Source of the DNA: an uncultured Lacticaseibacillus sp.
GTDB lineage: Bacteria > Bacillota > Bacilli > Lactobacillales > Lactobacillaceae
NCBI GenBank assembly: GCA_934370925.1
Contig: CAKRNG010000028.1
Coordinates: 1-22,673 of the forward strand
DNA length: 22,673 bases
Direction: 5' to 3'
Shown here: piece after piece, positions 7,272 through 17,383 of the stretch
Layout: the number at the start of each line of letters is the position of its first letter
Position numbering within the stretch: the stretch's first letter is position 1
The notes under the pieces: model-generated
The model's database searches: none
Told to the model about the DNA's origin: nothing
What the model saw: only the letters and a program-made list of their open reading frames with translations
Program-made: the position numbers and the translations under genes

Positions 7272-7308
7272 AGGAACATTGAAAAGCGAGAAGCGGAAAG
7301 GATGTATC

Positions 7309-9630
7309 ATGGGCGAACAGGTTTTACTAGACGGGATGAACGATAAGCAGAGTGAGGCGGTACTGGCGACGGAAGGGCCTGTTCTCATTATGGCGGGTGC
7401 GGGTTCCGGGAAGACGCGGGTGTTGACGCACCGAGTTGCTTACTTGATTGAAGAACGGCACGTGAACCCTTGGAACATCTTGGCCATTACGTTTACGAAT
7501 AAGGCCGCACGTGAAATGAAGGAACGAATCGGGAAGCTGCTGGACGAAGAAGCCGCTCATGATGTGTGGGTATCCACGTTCCACGCCCTTTGCATGCGGA
7601 TTTTGCGCCGGGATATCGAAAAGCTGGGGTACAACCGCGCCTTTTCCATTACGGATACGTCTGCACAGCTCACCTTGGTTAAGCAGGTGCTGCGTGCGCG
7701 GAATATCGACCCGAAACAGTTTGACCCTAAAGCCATTTTGAGTAGTATTTCAAGTGCCAAGAACGACCTGTTGACGCCGGCAGAATTCGAGAAGACGAAG
7801 GGCAGCAACGGTAATCCTTTTGACCAGGTTGTGAGCGAGGTCTATAAAGAATATCAACGGCGGTTACGTGCAGATTCAGCCCTCGACTTTGACGACCTGA
7901 TTATGCAGACAATCATTTTGTTCAAGCAGGATGCCGAAACGCTTGGCTATTACCAGCGGAAGTTCCGGTATGTGCACGTCGATGAATATCAAGATACCAA
8001 TGAAGCACAGTACCAGCTGGTGCAGATGCTGTCTGCGGGCTACCGAAATCTGTGTGTTGTTGGGGATGCTGACCAGAGTATCTATGGTTGGCGTGGCGCG
8101 AACATGCAGAACATTTTGGACTTCAAGAAGGATTATGCGGACGCCCAGGTGATCCTGCTTGAGCAGAACTACCGTAGTACGCAGACCATCCTGGATGCGG
8201 CCAACGCGGTGATTAAGAACAACGCGCTCCGTCAGGTCAAAACATTGTGGACTGAAAATGGAACGGGCGACAAAATCACGTATTATCGTGCGCAGAGTGA
8301 CCGCGATGAGGCGTACTTCGTGATTCGTCAGATTGAAACACTCATGCGCCAGCAGCACTACAAGTACGGCGACTTTGCCATCCTGTACCGGACCAACGCC
8401 CAGTCGCGTAGTGTCGAAGAAGCGTTCCTCAAGAGCTCGATTCCGTACAAGATTGTCGGTGGGCATAAGTTCTATGACCGTAAAGAAATTCGGGACGTGT
8501 TGGCGTACTTCGGTTTGGTCGCAAACCCGGTCGATAACCTCAGCTTTGGGCGCATTGTCAATGAACCTAAGCGTGGCATCGGGGCAAGTAGCCTAGAAAA
8601 ATTGGGGCTATTTGCGGATGAAAATGGTTGGTCATTACTTGAGGCCTCCCAGAACGTGGACCTCAGCAACATTCCGGCACGTGCCCGCAAAGAACTCGCA
8701 AAGTTTGCGGTTCTGATTGAAGATTTACGGAAGAAAAAGCAGACGGGAAGCAGCATTACCGACCTCATGACGGCCATCTTGGCAGATACGGGCTATGTCG
8801 ATGCGCTCCGCAACGAGCACACACTTGAAGCCGATTCCCGTATTGATAACCTTGAAGAACTATTGACGGTGACTAAGAACTTCGATGACCGTTATGAACC
8901 CGAAAACGAAGATTCTGATATTTTCGCTGACTTCTTGGGTGAACTGTCACTGCTCAGTGATGTGGATCAAGTGGAGGATGACGCACAAGAAGTCACCCTC
9001 ATGACGTTGCACGCCGCAAAGGGCCTTGAATTTCCAGTGGTCTTCCTGGTGGGGATGGAAGAGGGCTTATTCCCACTTTCCCGCGCAGCAATGGATGAGT
9101 CTGAACTGGAAGAAGAACGGCGTCTGGCCTACGTGGGCATTACGCGGGCGAAGCGGAAGCTTTACCTGACGAACGCCTATTCCCGGATGTTCCACGGGCA
9201 GCACCAGAACAACCCGGCAAGTCGGTTCATTGGTGAAATTGACGATAACCTGCTGGAAACGGCCGGCGCACCGGCACAGCGAACGGATATTCCGTTCATT
9301 AACCGGCAAGATTACGGGCGTGGCGCGGCGGCAAGTGGCACGGATTATCGCCGGGACGCCGCCTTCAGTAATGGCAGTTCGTTTGGTCGAAAACGTCAGG
9401 CAACGCGCGCTGCTGCGGCAACGACTGCCAGCGTGACGGGGCCCACCACAACTGGTGCGGGTGCCATTACGTGGCAAGTTGGCGATAAGGCCGAACACCG
9501 TAAGTGGGGTGTTGGGACGGTCCTGAAGGTTAACGGAAAGGGTGAGGAACAGGAAGTTGACGTCGAGTTCCCATCAGTAGGCGTCAAGCGACTACTCGCC
9601 GCCTTCGCCCCAATCACTAAGGCCAACTAG
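7309..9630 (+). CDS. pcrA: ATP-dependent 3'-5' DNA helicase PcrA (UvrD/Rep family)
   Basis: A 773-residue superfamily 1A helicase that unwinds DNA in nucleotide excision repair, removes RecA filaments and helps rolling-circle plasmid replication. Visible motifs in order: Q-motif LDGMNDKQSEAV, Walker A AGAGSGKT (29-36), TFTNKAAREMKER, Walker B DEYQDTNEAQY, GDADQSIYGWRGA, QNYRST, TLHAAKGLEFPVVFLVGMEEGLFP and AYVGITRAKRKLYL. After a low-complexity Ala/Thr/Gly linker, the C-terminus has the Tudor-like RNA-polymerase-binding region (GDKAEHRKWGVGTV). I place the start at ATG 7309, with GGAAAGGA at 7295-7302; the longer in-frame start at 7258 would put the promoter inside the coding region. It leads a probable pcrA-ligA-camS operon. 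Confidence 0.97.
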   Translation: MGEQVLLDGMNDKQSEAVLATEGPVLIMAGAGSGKTRVLTHRVAYLIEERHVNPWNILAITFTNKAAREMKERIGKLLDEEAAHDVWVSTFHALCMRILRRDIEKLGYNRAFSITDTSAQLTLVKQVLRARNIDPKQFDPKAILSSISSAKNDLLTPAEFEKTKGSNGNPFDQVVSEVYKEYQRRLRADSALDFDDLIMQTIILFKQDAETLGYYQRKFRYVHVDEYQDTNEAQYQLVQMLSAGYRNLCVVGDADQSIYGWRGANMQNILDFKKDYADAQVILLEQNYRSTQTILDAANAVIKNNALRQVKTLWTENGTGDKITYYRAQSDRDEAYFVIRQIETLMRQQHYKYGDFAILYRTNAQSRSVEEAFLKSSIPYKIVGGHKFYDRKEIRDVLAYFGLVANPVDNLSFGRIVNEPKRGIGASSLEKLGLFADENGWSLLEASQNVDLSNIPARARKELAKFAVLIEDLRKKKQTGSSITDLMTAILADTGYVDALRNEHTLEADSRIDNLEELLTVTKNFDDRYEPENEDSDIFADFLGELSLLSDVDQVEDDAQEVTLMTLHAAKGLEFPVVFLVGMEEGLFPLSRAAMDESELEEERRLAYVGITRAKRKLYLTNAYSRMFHGQHQNNPASRFIGEIDDNLLETAGAPAQRTDIPFINRQDYGRGAAASGTDYRRDAAFSNGSSFGRKRQATRAAAATTASVTGPTTTGAGAITWQVGDKAEHRKWGVGTVLKVNGKGEEQEVDVEFPSVGVKRLLAAFAPITKAN

Positions 9631-9646
9631 GGGTAGGGGGACACGT

Positions 9647-9830
9647 GTTTCTGCGGTAAAGCGCCGCAGAAACAAGTTCGAATATCATTTAGTTAGATAA
9701 TTACATCTGTTTGATAACCAGTATTTGCGTGCTTTTTTGTGAGTGGGTCAATGTGACGGGATTATTCTGAGGTCAATTTAGCTCGCAATGTCAGTTTCTG
9801 TGGGGAACCCGCAGAAACCTGTCTAAAAAG
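9647..9830 (+). repeat. Family G pair of hairpins sharing one stem, copy G2
   Basis: Hairpin 1 is GTTTCTGCGG / CCGCAGAAAC (9647-9656, 9664-9673; apex contains GGTAAA). Hairpin 2 is GTTTCTGTGGG / CCCGCAGAAAC (9794-9804, 9808-9818; apex GGGGAACCC). The arms are interchangeable, so a long-range pairing of 9647-9656 with 9809-9818 competes with both local hairpins. Hairpin 2 is followed by CTGTCTAAAAAG as at 5079-5090. It fills most of the pcrA-ligA gap; no T-run terminator is evident. Confidence 0.7.
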
Positions 9831-9882
9831 AACTTCAACAAATCGAATTAGCGTGAACAAGCGAAGCATAAAGGAAGGATGA

Positions 9883-11889
<2,007 letters not shown>

Positions 11890-11916
11890 AACGTAATTCA
11901 AGGTAAAGAGGCTGAA

Positions 11917-13110
11917 ATGAACAAAACACTTAAACTAGGATTAGCTGGTGCGGTTATCTTGTTACTGGCGGGATGTGGCAAATTGAGTTTTGACTCTGAC
12001 AGTAGCACGGGAACAACGTCGAGTAAGTCAAATACGTACACCACAACCGGGACAACAACGGATGGTAACTATGAAGGTATCATCCAGGGCGGCAAGTACA
12101 AGACATCCAAGTCACGCGGCTTGACCCTGACGCAGAACAACCAGAACGGGAACACGTTTAACGTCCGCAGTATGGAAAACGGCCTCCAGACCATCGCGAA
12201 GAAGGAATTTTCAACAGATGATTACTACTTCCAAGAAGGTCAGCTGCTCTCTACGGCAACGACCCAATCCTGGCTTGCGCGTGAAAAGGGGAAGTACTCT
12301 TCCAAGTCGGACACGGACAGTTATGCGGATAACACGCTTGGCCTGAATCCCGCGAAGAACAAGTATAACGATTCGAGTGCCACCAAGCGTGAACCGATTT
12401 ACCTGCAACAGATTCTGGAGCAGGACTTCATGATTAAGAGCGGGAGTAGTTACAGCTTGGGCGGTGTTGCGCTCGCGCTGGGGATGAACTCGGTCGATTA
12501 CTTCACGAAGGAAAAATACGGGGCAACGTACGAAACCAAGATTAGCACGTCGAAGCTGACGTCTGAAGGTAAGGCGATGGCGGCGAAGGTCATCGCACGT
12601 TTCCGTAAGATGAGCAAGGTCAGCAACAGTACCCCAATCGTGGTGGGTATCTACAAGCAGGCGGAGCAAGACAGCCTAGTGGGGGGCACATTCGTCACGT
12701 ATGCAGTGTCTAAGTCTGGTAGCAACCTCACTTGGCACAGTGTTAACGAACAGAATGAAGTCCTGCCGGTCGTTAACGGCAATAAGGCGATTAACACCAC
12801 CGTTTCGACGGACTTCACGAACTTCAGTGACCAAATTAAGTCCTTCTTCCCAACATTGGCAGGCATTACGGCGCAGGTACATTACAAAGATGGTGCGCTA
12901 TCAGGAATGAAGATTACTATCAACACGCAGTTCTACGGGCAGACGGAAATCAACAGCTTCACCCAGTACGTCAGCACCGCCGCATCTAAGTACCTCCCAA
13001 GCGGCGCCGAAATCGAAATTACCGTCCAATCCACCCAGGGCACCCAAGCCTTCCTTGCCCGCAGCGCCACAGAAAAATCCTTCTACACCCACGTTTTCGA
13101 TTCTTATTAA
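11917..13110 (+). CDS. camS: CamS-family lipoprotein (sex pheromone cAM373 precursor-like)
   Basis: A 397-residue lipoprotein. The signal peptide has a short basic start, a hydrophobic core and the lipobox LAGC with the lipid-modified cysteine at residue 20, so it should be anchored on the outer face of the membrane. A Ser/Thr/Gly-rich linker follows, then the CamS domain (for example YLQQILEQDFMIKSG, PIVVGIYKQAEQDS, GGTFVTYAVSK). In enterococci and staphylococci, related lipoprotein signal peptides release pheromone heptapeptides (cAM373, AIFILAS). Here the residues before the cysteine are AVILLLAG, similar in character but not identical. The general role of the domain is unknown. It is the third gene of a pcrA-ligA-camS unit with ribosome binding site AAGAGG at 11906-11911; this order is common in lactobacilli. 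Confidence 0.9.
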   Translation: MNKTLKLGLAGAVILLLAGCGKLSFDSDSSTGTTSSKSNTYTTTGTTTDGNYEGIIQGGKYKTSKSRGLTLTQNNQNGNTFNVRSMENGLQTIAKKEFSTDDYYFQEGQLLSTATTQSWLAREKGKYSSKSDTDSYADNTLGLNPAKNKYNDSSATKREPIYLQQILEQDFMIKSGSSYSLGGVALALGMNSVDYFTKEKYGATYETKISTSKLTSEGKAMAAKVIARFRKMSKVSNSTPIVVGIYKQAEQDSLVGGTFVTYAVSKSGSNLTWHSVNEQNEVLPVVNGNKAINTTVSTDFTNFSDQIKSFFPTLAGITAQVHYKDGALSGMKITINTQFYGQTEINSFTQYVSTAASKYLPSGAEIEITVQSTQGTQAFLARSATEKSFYTHVFDSY

Positions 13111-13116
13111 AACGTG

Positions 13117-13292
13117 GCTTCGAGGGTCCCTCGCTACGCATCGGGGGCGCTGCTTGTGCTAGCTTAATGGCAACGGTTGATCGGCCCATCGTGGTGACTT
13201 TAGATCATCTCACCAACATTGGCCCACCTGAATGACGACTCGGTGGACACGCAACTCATGACGGGTTCCCCGTCATGAGTCAAGGGGCTAGT
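13117..13292 (+). repeat. Family D repeat, full copy D4
   Basis: 5' hairpin with CCCTCGC...CGGGGG (about 13128-13146), body, GACTCGGTGGACACG (13237-13251) and terminal hairpin ACTCATGACGGG / CCCGTCATGAGT (13254-13280). It starts seven bases after the camS stop codon and is opposed by D5. Confidence 0.85.
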
Positions 13293-13415
13293 TGTCCGCG
13301 TCTTTTGCTTGGCGTCACCACCTATTATCATCGCTTCGCCTCGATGTGCACTTCTTACCGCATGGGGAGCGTTGGCGATTGTTTCGTGAGATAAAAATAA
13401 TTCAGAGCAACGTAG

Positions 13416-13446
13416 ACCGTCATCCGTAAGTTGGGTGGCGGTTTTT
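13416..13446 (+). terminator. Intrinsic terminator between D4 and D5
   Basis: Arms ACCGTCATCC (13416-13425) and GGGTGGCGGT (13433-13442) form 10 pairs including G-T, followed by T's to 13446. It is the counterpart of 6887-6919 in sequence and in position between opposed D copies. It probably ends pcrA-ligA-camS transcription. Confidence 0.75.
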
Positions 13447-13508
13447 ACGTTGTGCGGCGTCGTTATCAAACGCTGACACATAGCAAAGACAGGAGGTGCA
13501 TGCGACCG

Positions 13509-13684
13509 ACGAGCCCTTTAGCTCATTGCGGGGCACCCGCAATGAGAAGCGTGTCCACTGAGTTGAAATGCAAGGGGGAAAAGGTTGGTAACACCATCCG
13601 CGGTAACTAGGGCGGGCCAATCAACCGAAACCAATAAGCAAGCGGACGCAACGCCCCCGATGCGCAGCGGGGGAATCCCGAGGC
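13509..13684 (-). repeat. Family D repeat, full copy D5 (inverted)
   Basis: Contains CGTGTCCACTGAGTT (13550-13564), terminal hairpin CTCATTGCGGG / CCCGCAATGAG (13522-13546) and a GC-rich 5' hairpin CCCCCG...CGGGGG (about 13654-13672, here at its right end). The middle resembles D1 more than D2 to D4, so there are two subtypes. It ends about 25 bases before the gatC promoter. Confidence 0.85.
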
Positions 13685-13707
13685 TACTCCCGAAGCAACC
13701 GAACATA

Positions 13708-13716
13708 TGGTAAAAT
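13708..13716 (+). promoter_or_regulatory. Extended -10 promoter of gatCAB
   Basis: TGGTAAAAT: TG 13708-13709 and TAAAAT 13711-13716, without a good -35. It is 31 bases before the gatC ATG and identical in its core to the pcrA element. Confidence 0.6.
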
Positions 13717-13747
13717 GGACAGGATTAGAAAGCGGGGGTAAAAGACT

Positions 13748-14044
13748 ATGATTACGAAGCAAGAAGTAGCTCACGTTGCGGAGCTTGCGCGGTTGCAAGT
13801 GACAGAAGAAGAGCTGCAAGCATATACGAGCCAGCTGGATGAAATTCTGAACATGGTAGACCAATTGAGCGAAGTTGATACGGAAGGTGTCCCAACAACG
13901 ACGCAGAATGTACTGCTGGAAAACGTGATGCGGGAAGATAAAGCAACCTTCGTGACGCCACGTGCGGAACTCATGAAGAACGCCCCAACGGAAAAGGACG
14001 GGCTGATTCAGGTGCCTGCAATTATCGGTAAGGAGGAAGACTAG
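13748..14044 (+). CDS. gatC: Aspartyl/glutamyl-tRNA amidotransferase subunit C
   Basis: A 98-residue GatC, the small subunit that wraps around and stabilises GatA and GatB in the tRNA-dependent amidotransferase. Signature N-terminus [22 protein letters not shown] and the central [23 protein letters not shown] are typical, and the C-terminal part carries [19 protein letters not shown]. The ATG at 13748 follows GGGGGT (13735-13739). First gene of the gatCAB operon; one base separates its stop from the gatA start. Confidence 0.97.
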   Translation: MITKQEVAHVAELARLQVTEEELQAYTSQLDEILNMVDQLSEVDTEGVPTTTQNVLLENVMREDKATFVTPRAELMKNAPTEKDGLIQVPAIIGKEED

Positions 14045-14045
14045 T

Positions 14046-15503
14046 TTGGATTACTTTAAGACGAGTATCGACCAGCTGCACGAAGACCTTGTCAGCGGGA
14101 AGACCACGAGTGCAGAACTCACGAAAGAAACATTTGCGGGCATCGCGAAGATTGATCCTGAAGTCGACGCCTTTTTAACTCTGAACGAAGCACAAGCAAC
14201 AGCAGCGGCTGCTGCGGTGGACGCAAAGGGGGTTGCTGAAGACGCACCCCTTGCTGGGATTCCAGTTGCCATCAAGGACAACATTGTTACGGACGGCCTG
14301 GCAACAACGGCGGCTTCCAAGATGTTGGCCAACTTTGTCCCAATCTACGACGCCACGGCGGTGAAGAAGTTGAAGGATGCCGGCATGGTCATTGTCGGGA
14401 AGGTCAACATGGATGAATTCGCCATGGGGTCTTCAACGGAAAACTCCGCGATGAAGACGACCAAGAATGCTTGGGACCACACCAAGGTACCAGGTGGTTC
14501 TTCAGGTGGTTCCGCCGCATCCGTTGCGGCCGGGGAAGTCATCGCTGCGCTTGGTTCCGATACGGGTGGTTCGATTCGCCAACCTGCTGCTTTCAACGGA
14601 ATTTTTGGGTTCAAACCTAGTTACGGCCGGGTGTCACGTTGGGGTCTCATTGCCTTTGGGTCCAGTCTGGATGCCATTGGGACGTTGACCCGTTCTGTTC
14701 GCGACTCCGCACACGTGATGAACGCGCTGATTGGGGCGGACGAACGCGACACGACCACGGTGCCACGGCCTGCTGAAGACCTGGGTGCAAAAATTGGTCA
14801 GGGCGTCAAGGGGATGAAGATTGCCCTGCCTGCCGAATACCTCGGCGAAGGGGTCGATCAGGCGGTTGCTGATCAGATTAAGGCTGCTGCAGCGAAGTTG
14901 GAAGAGCTTGGCGCAACGGTTGAAACGGTGAGCCTGCCACACACGAAGTACGCGGTGCCAGCTTACTACATCATCGCCAGCTCCGAAGCAAGTTCTAACC
15001 TGCAGCGTTTCGACGGGATTCGTTACGGCTTCCGTGCCAGTGACGTGAACTCCCTCGAAGACGTTTACGTTCGTTCCCGTTCTGAAGGCTTTGGCCCAGA
15101 AGTAAAGCGCCGGATTATGCTCGGAACCTTCAGTTTGAGTGCTGGGTTCTATGACGCTTACTTCAAGAAGGCAGCGCAGGTACGTACGTTAATCACCCGC
15201 GACTTCAACAAGGTCTTCGAAGACTACGACCTCATCATGGGACCAACGACGCCAACAACCGCATTCAAGATTGGCGAAAACGTTACGGACCCACTGACGA
15301 TGTACATGAACGACATTTTGACCATTCCCGTAAACTTGGCGGGCCTGCCAGCCGCATCCATCAACGCGGGGTTCGTTGACGGCATGCCAGTTGGGCTCCA
15401 GTTCATCGGGAAGGCATTCGACGAAGCAACCATCTACCAGGCGGCTGCAGCGTTCGAAGATGCGACGGACTACATGGCACAGATTCCTGGGGGGCAGAAC
15501 TAA
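14046..15503 (+). CDS. gatA: Glutamyl-tRNA(Gln) amidotransferase subunit A
   Basis: A 485-residue amidase-signature enzyme that hydrolyses glutamine and channels ammonia to GatB, which amidates mischarged Glu-tRNA(Gln) (and Asp-tRNA(Asn)). The Ser-cisSer-Lys triad is visible: K77 in VAIKDN, S152 in GGSSGGSA and nucleophile S176 in [10 protein letters not shown], matching the S. aureus enzyme with an offset of two. The start codon is TTG 14046, supported by a perfect AAGGAGG (14030-14036) with 9-nt spacing inside the end of gatC. The gene overlaps gatB by one base (TAATG). Confidence 0.98.
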   Translation: MDYFKTSIDQLHEDLVSGKTTSAELTKETFAGIAKIDPEVDAFLTLNEAQATAAAAAVDAKGVAEDAPLAGIPVAIKDNIVTDGLATTAASKMLANFVPIYDATAVKKLKDAGMVIVGKVNMDEFAMGSSTENSAMKTTKNAWDHTKVPGGSSGGSAASVAAGEVIAALGSDTGGSIRQPAAFNGIFGFKPSYGRVSRWGLIAFGSSLDAIGTLTRSVRDSAHVMNALIGADERDTTTVPRPAEDLGAKIGQGVKGMKIALPAEYLGEGVDQAVADQIKAAAAKLEELGATVETVSLPHTKYAVPAYYIIASSEASSNLQRFDGIRYGFRASDVNSLEDVYVRSRSEGFGPEVKRRIMLGTFSLSAGFYDAYFKKAAQVRTLITRDFNKVFEDYDLIMGPTTPTTAFKIGENVTDPLTMYMNDILTIPVNLAGLPAASINAGFVDGMPVGLQFIGKAFDEATIYQAAAAFEDATDYMAQIPGGQN

Positions 15504-16933
15504 TGAATTTTGAAACAACCATCGGCCTTGAAGTGCACGTGGAGCTGAAGACGCAGAGTAAGATGTACTCACCATCTCCCGTTTCTTATGGGGCGGAACC
15601 AAACACCAACACCAACATCATCGACTGGGGATATCCAGGGGTGCTGCCAAGTGTGAATAAGGGCGCATACGAACTCGGCCTCATGGTGGCGCTCGCGCTG
15701 CACGCTGAGATTACGCCGTTCACCCACTTTGACCGGAAGAACTACTTCTACCCTGATAACCCAAAGGCCTACCAGATTACGCAGTCTGAAACACCTCTGG
15801 CACGCAACGGTTACGTCGAAATCGAAGTTGACGGCAAGACGAAGCGCATCGGAATTGAAGAACTGCATATTGAAGAAGACGCCGGGAAGAACACCCACGC
15901 TGGTGACGGTTATTCTTACGTCGATTTGAACCGTCAAGGCACGCCACTGATTGAAATTGTGTCCAAGCCTGACATCAAGACGCCAGAAGAGGCCTACCAG
16001 TACCTCGAACAGTTGCGCCAGATTGTTCAGTTTACTGGTGCGTCTGACGTTAAGATGGAAGAAGGGTCCATGCGTGTGGACTCCAACCTCTCTGTTGCGC
16101 CAATTGGGGCTGACAAGTGGGGCACCAAGACCGAAGTGAAGAACCTGAACAGTTTCAACTATGTTCGTAGCGCGTTGACCTTCGAACAGAAGCGTCAGGT
16201 AGGCATTTTGATGGCGGGCGGCCAGATTCGTCAGGAAACACGTCGTTGGGATGAACCCGCAAAGGAAACCATTCTGATGCGTGTGAAGGAAGGGGCAGAC
16301 GATTACCGTTATTTCCCAGAACCTGACTTGCCACCCGTTCGCGTTTCTGACGAATGGCTGCAGGAAGTTCAGGACAAGCTTCCAGAAAACCCAACGCAGC
16401 GTCGTAAGCGTTACGTGGAAGACTGGGGTCTGCCAGAATACGATGCGGGCGTCCTGACCAACACGAAGGAAATGTCTGACTTCTTCCAGGATGTGGTCGC
16501 AGACGGTGCGGATGCGAAGCTCGCCTCCAACTACCTGATGGGTGATGTGTCGGCTTACCTGAATGCGGAACACCTCGAACTTGGGGATATCGCACTCACA
16601 CCAGCGCACCTCGCCACGATGATTAAGTTGATTGCGGACGGTACGATTTCCAGCAAGATTGCCAAGAAGGTGATTGTTGAAATCATCAAGAACGACACGG
16701 ACCCAGAAGCATGGGTTCGGAGCAAGGGCATGGTTCAGGAATCTGACCCAGCTGTCTTGACGCCAATCATCAGCGATATTCTGGATAACAACCAGCAGAG
16801 TATCGACGACTTCCACGCGGGTAAGGATCGTGCGCTCGGCTTCTTGGTCGGTCAGATCATGAAGAAGACACGCGGCCAGGCGAACCCGAAAGTGGTCAAC
16901 CAAATCCTAAACGCTGAACTCGAAAAGCGGTAA
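15503..16933 (+). CDS. gatB: Aspartyl/glutamyl-tRNA(Asn/Gln) amidotransferase subunit B
   Basis: A 476-residue GatB, the ATP-dependent kinase/amidotransferase subunit that phosphorylates and amidates the mischarged tRNA. Typical motifs: [20 protein letters not shown] at the start, [37 protein letters not shown], and RPxLPP-like [10 protein letters not shown]. The tail domain (YqeY-like) ends [23 protein letters not shown]. Length is normal. ATG 15503 lies in the gatA stop (TAATG), so translation is coupled. Presence of gatCAB indicates the organism makes Gln-tRNA(Gln) and/or Asn-tRNA(Asn) indirectly. Confidence 0.98.
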   Translation: MNFETTIGLEVHVELKTQSKMYSPSPVSYGAEPNTNTNIIDWGYPGVLPSVNKGAYELGLMVALALHAEITPFTHFDRKNYFYPDNPKAYQITQSETPLARNGYVEIEVDGKTKRIGIEELHIEEDAGKNTHAGDGYSYVDLNRQGTPLIEIVSKPDIKTPEEAYQYLEQLRQIVQFTGASDVKMEEGSMRVDSNLSVAPIGADKWGTKTEVKNLNSFNYVRSALTFEQKRQVGILMAGGQIRQETRRWDEPAKETILMRVKEGADDYRYFPEPDLPPVRVSDEWLQEVQDKLPENPTQRRKRYVEDWGLPEYDAGVLTNTKEMSDFFQDVVADGADAKLASNYLMGDVSAYLNAEHLELGDIALTPAHLATMIKLIADGTISSKIAKKVIVEIIKNDTDPEAWVRSKGMVQESDPAVLTPIISDILDNNQQSIDDFHAGKDRALGFLVGQIMKKTRGQANPKVVNQILNAELEKR

Positions 16934-16939
16934 AAATCA

Positions 16940-16979
16940 AACACCAGACTTAACATCATTCGTTAAGTCTGGTGTTTTT
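16940..16979 (+). terminator. Intrinsic terminator of gatCAB
   Basis: A perfect 15-bp stem, AACACCAGACTTAAC (16940-16954) and GTTAAGTCTGGTGTT (16962-16976), with a T-run to 16979. It starts seven bases after the gatB stop. The clearest terminator in the window. Confidence 0.95.
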
Positions 16980-17041
16980 GTATTAAGAAGGAAAAGGGTT
17001 CAACGGTAATATCATCAATAAAACAGATGAAGACAAACCAT

Positions 17042-17151
17042 GGTCCTCGGCGCGATTTACGCCGAGGACTTGCGATTCGTTGTTGTTGCCAGGAAGCGGA
17101 TGGCAAAAAAAGTGTGACGAGCAAAGCGAGGAACACTGGTAAGCACAAAAC
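17042..17151 (+). repeat. Family E structured repeat, copy E1
   Basis: Three hairpins in 110 bp: GTCCTCGGCG / CGCCGAGGAC (17043-17069), TTGCCA / TGGCAA around GGAAGCGGA (17086-17106), and AGTGT / ACACT around GAGCAAAGCGAG (17111-17137). An adjacent same-strand copy is at 17163-17272. No ribosome binding site or gene is associated. Confidence 0.85.
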
Positions 17152-17162
17152 CCGCCAGTCAC

Positions 17163-17272
17163 GGTCCTCGGCGCGATTTACGCCGAGGACTTGCGATTCA
17201 TTATTGTTACCAGGAAGCGGATGGTAGAAAAAGTGTGACGAGCAACGCGAGGAACACTGTTGAACGCAAAAC
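17163..17272 (+). repeat. Family E structured repeat, copy E2
   Basis: Direct repeat of 17042-17151 at exactly 121-bp spacing, without indels and with about 10 differences by my count. The first stem is unchanged. The second stem changes on both sides (TTGCCA/TGGCAA to TTACCA/TGGTAG), keeping the pairing. It ends about 40 bases before the dagK -10 box. Confidence 0.85.
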
Positions 17273-17309
17273 TTGACCCGTGTTCATATAATCCAAGGGC
17301 GATATCGTG

Positions 17310-17315
17310 TATAAT
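17310..17315 (+). promoter_or_regulatory. Probable -10 box of dagK
   Basis: Perfect TATAAT at 17310-17315, preceded by GTG. No good -35 at 16-18 bp. Leader of about 60 nt to GTG 17384. Confidence 0.5.
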
Positions 17316-17383
17316 GTTTAAGTAAAACGGATTCATGAGCGATACGTCATCATAAGCGGTGACCATGAAGAGGAGTTGATTTT

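Noticed and set aside
7258..7308. N-terminal extension of PcrA starting at ATG 7258
   Set aside because: It would place the TGGTAAAAT promoter box inside the gene, lacks a ribosome binding site, and the added residues are not part of the helicase fold.
13702..13716. LexA/DinR box overlapping the gatC -10 region (CGAACATATG)
   Set aside because: Only the left half matches CGAACATATGTTCG; the right half reads GTAA. gatCAB is not an expected SOS target.
15569..16903. 444-codon open frame on the minus strand opposite gatB
   Set aside because: Antisense shadow of a well-supported gene; its translation has no recognisable domain and a biased His/Arg/Val composition.
17042..17272. CRISPR array (regularly spaced repeats)
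   Set aside because: Only two units of 110 bp with an 11-bp gap, units not identical, and no cas genes nearby. Repeat and spacer sizes do not fit.
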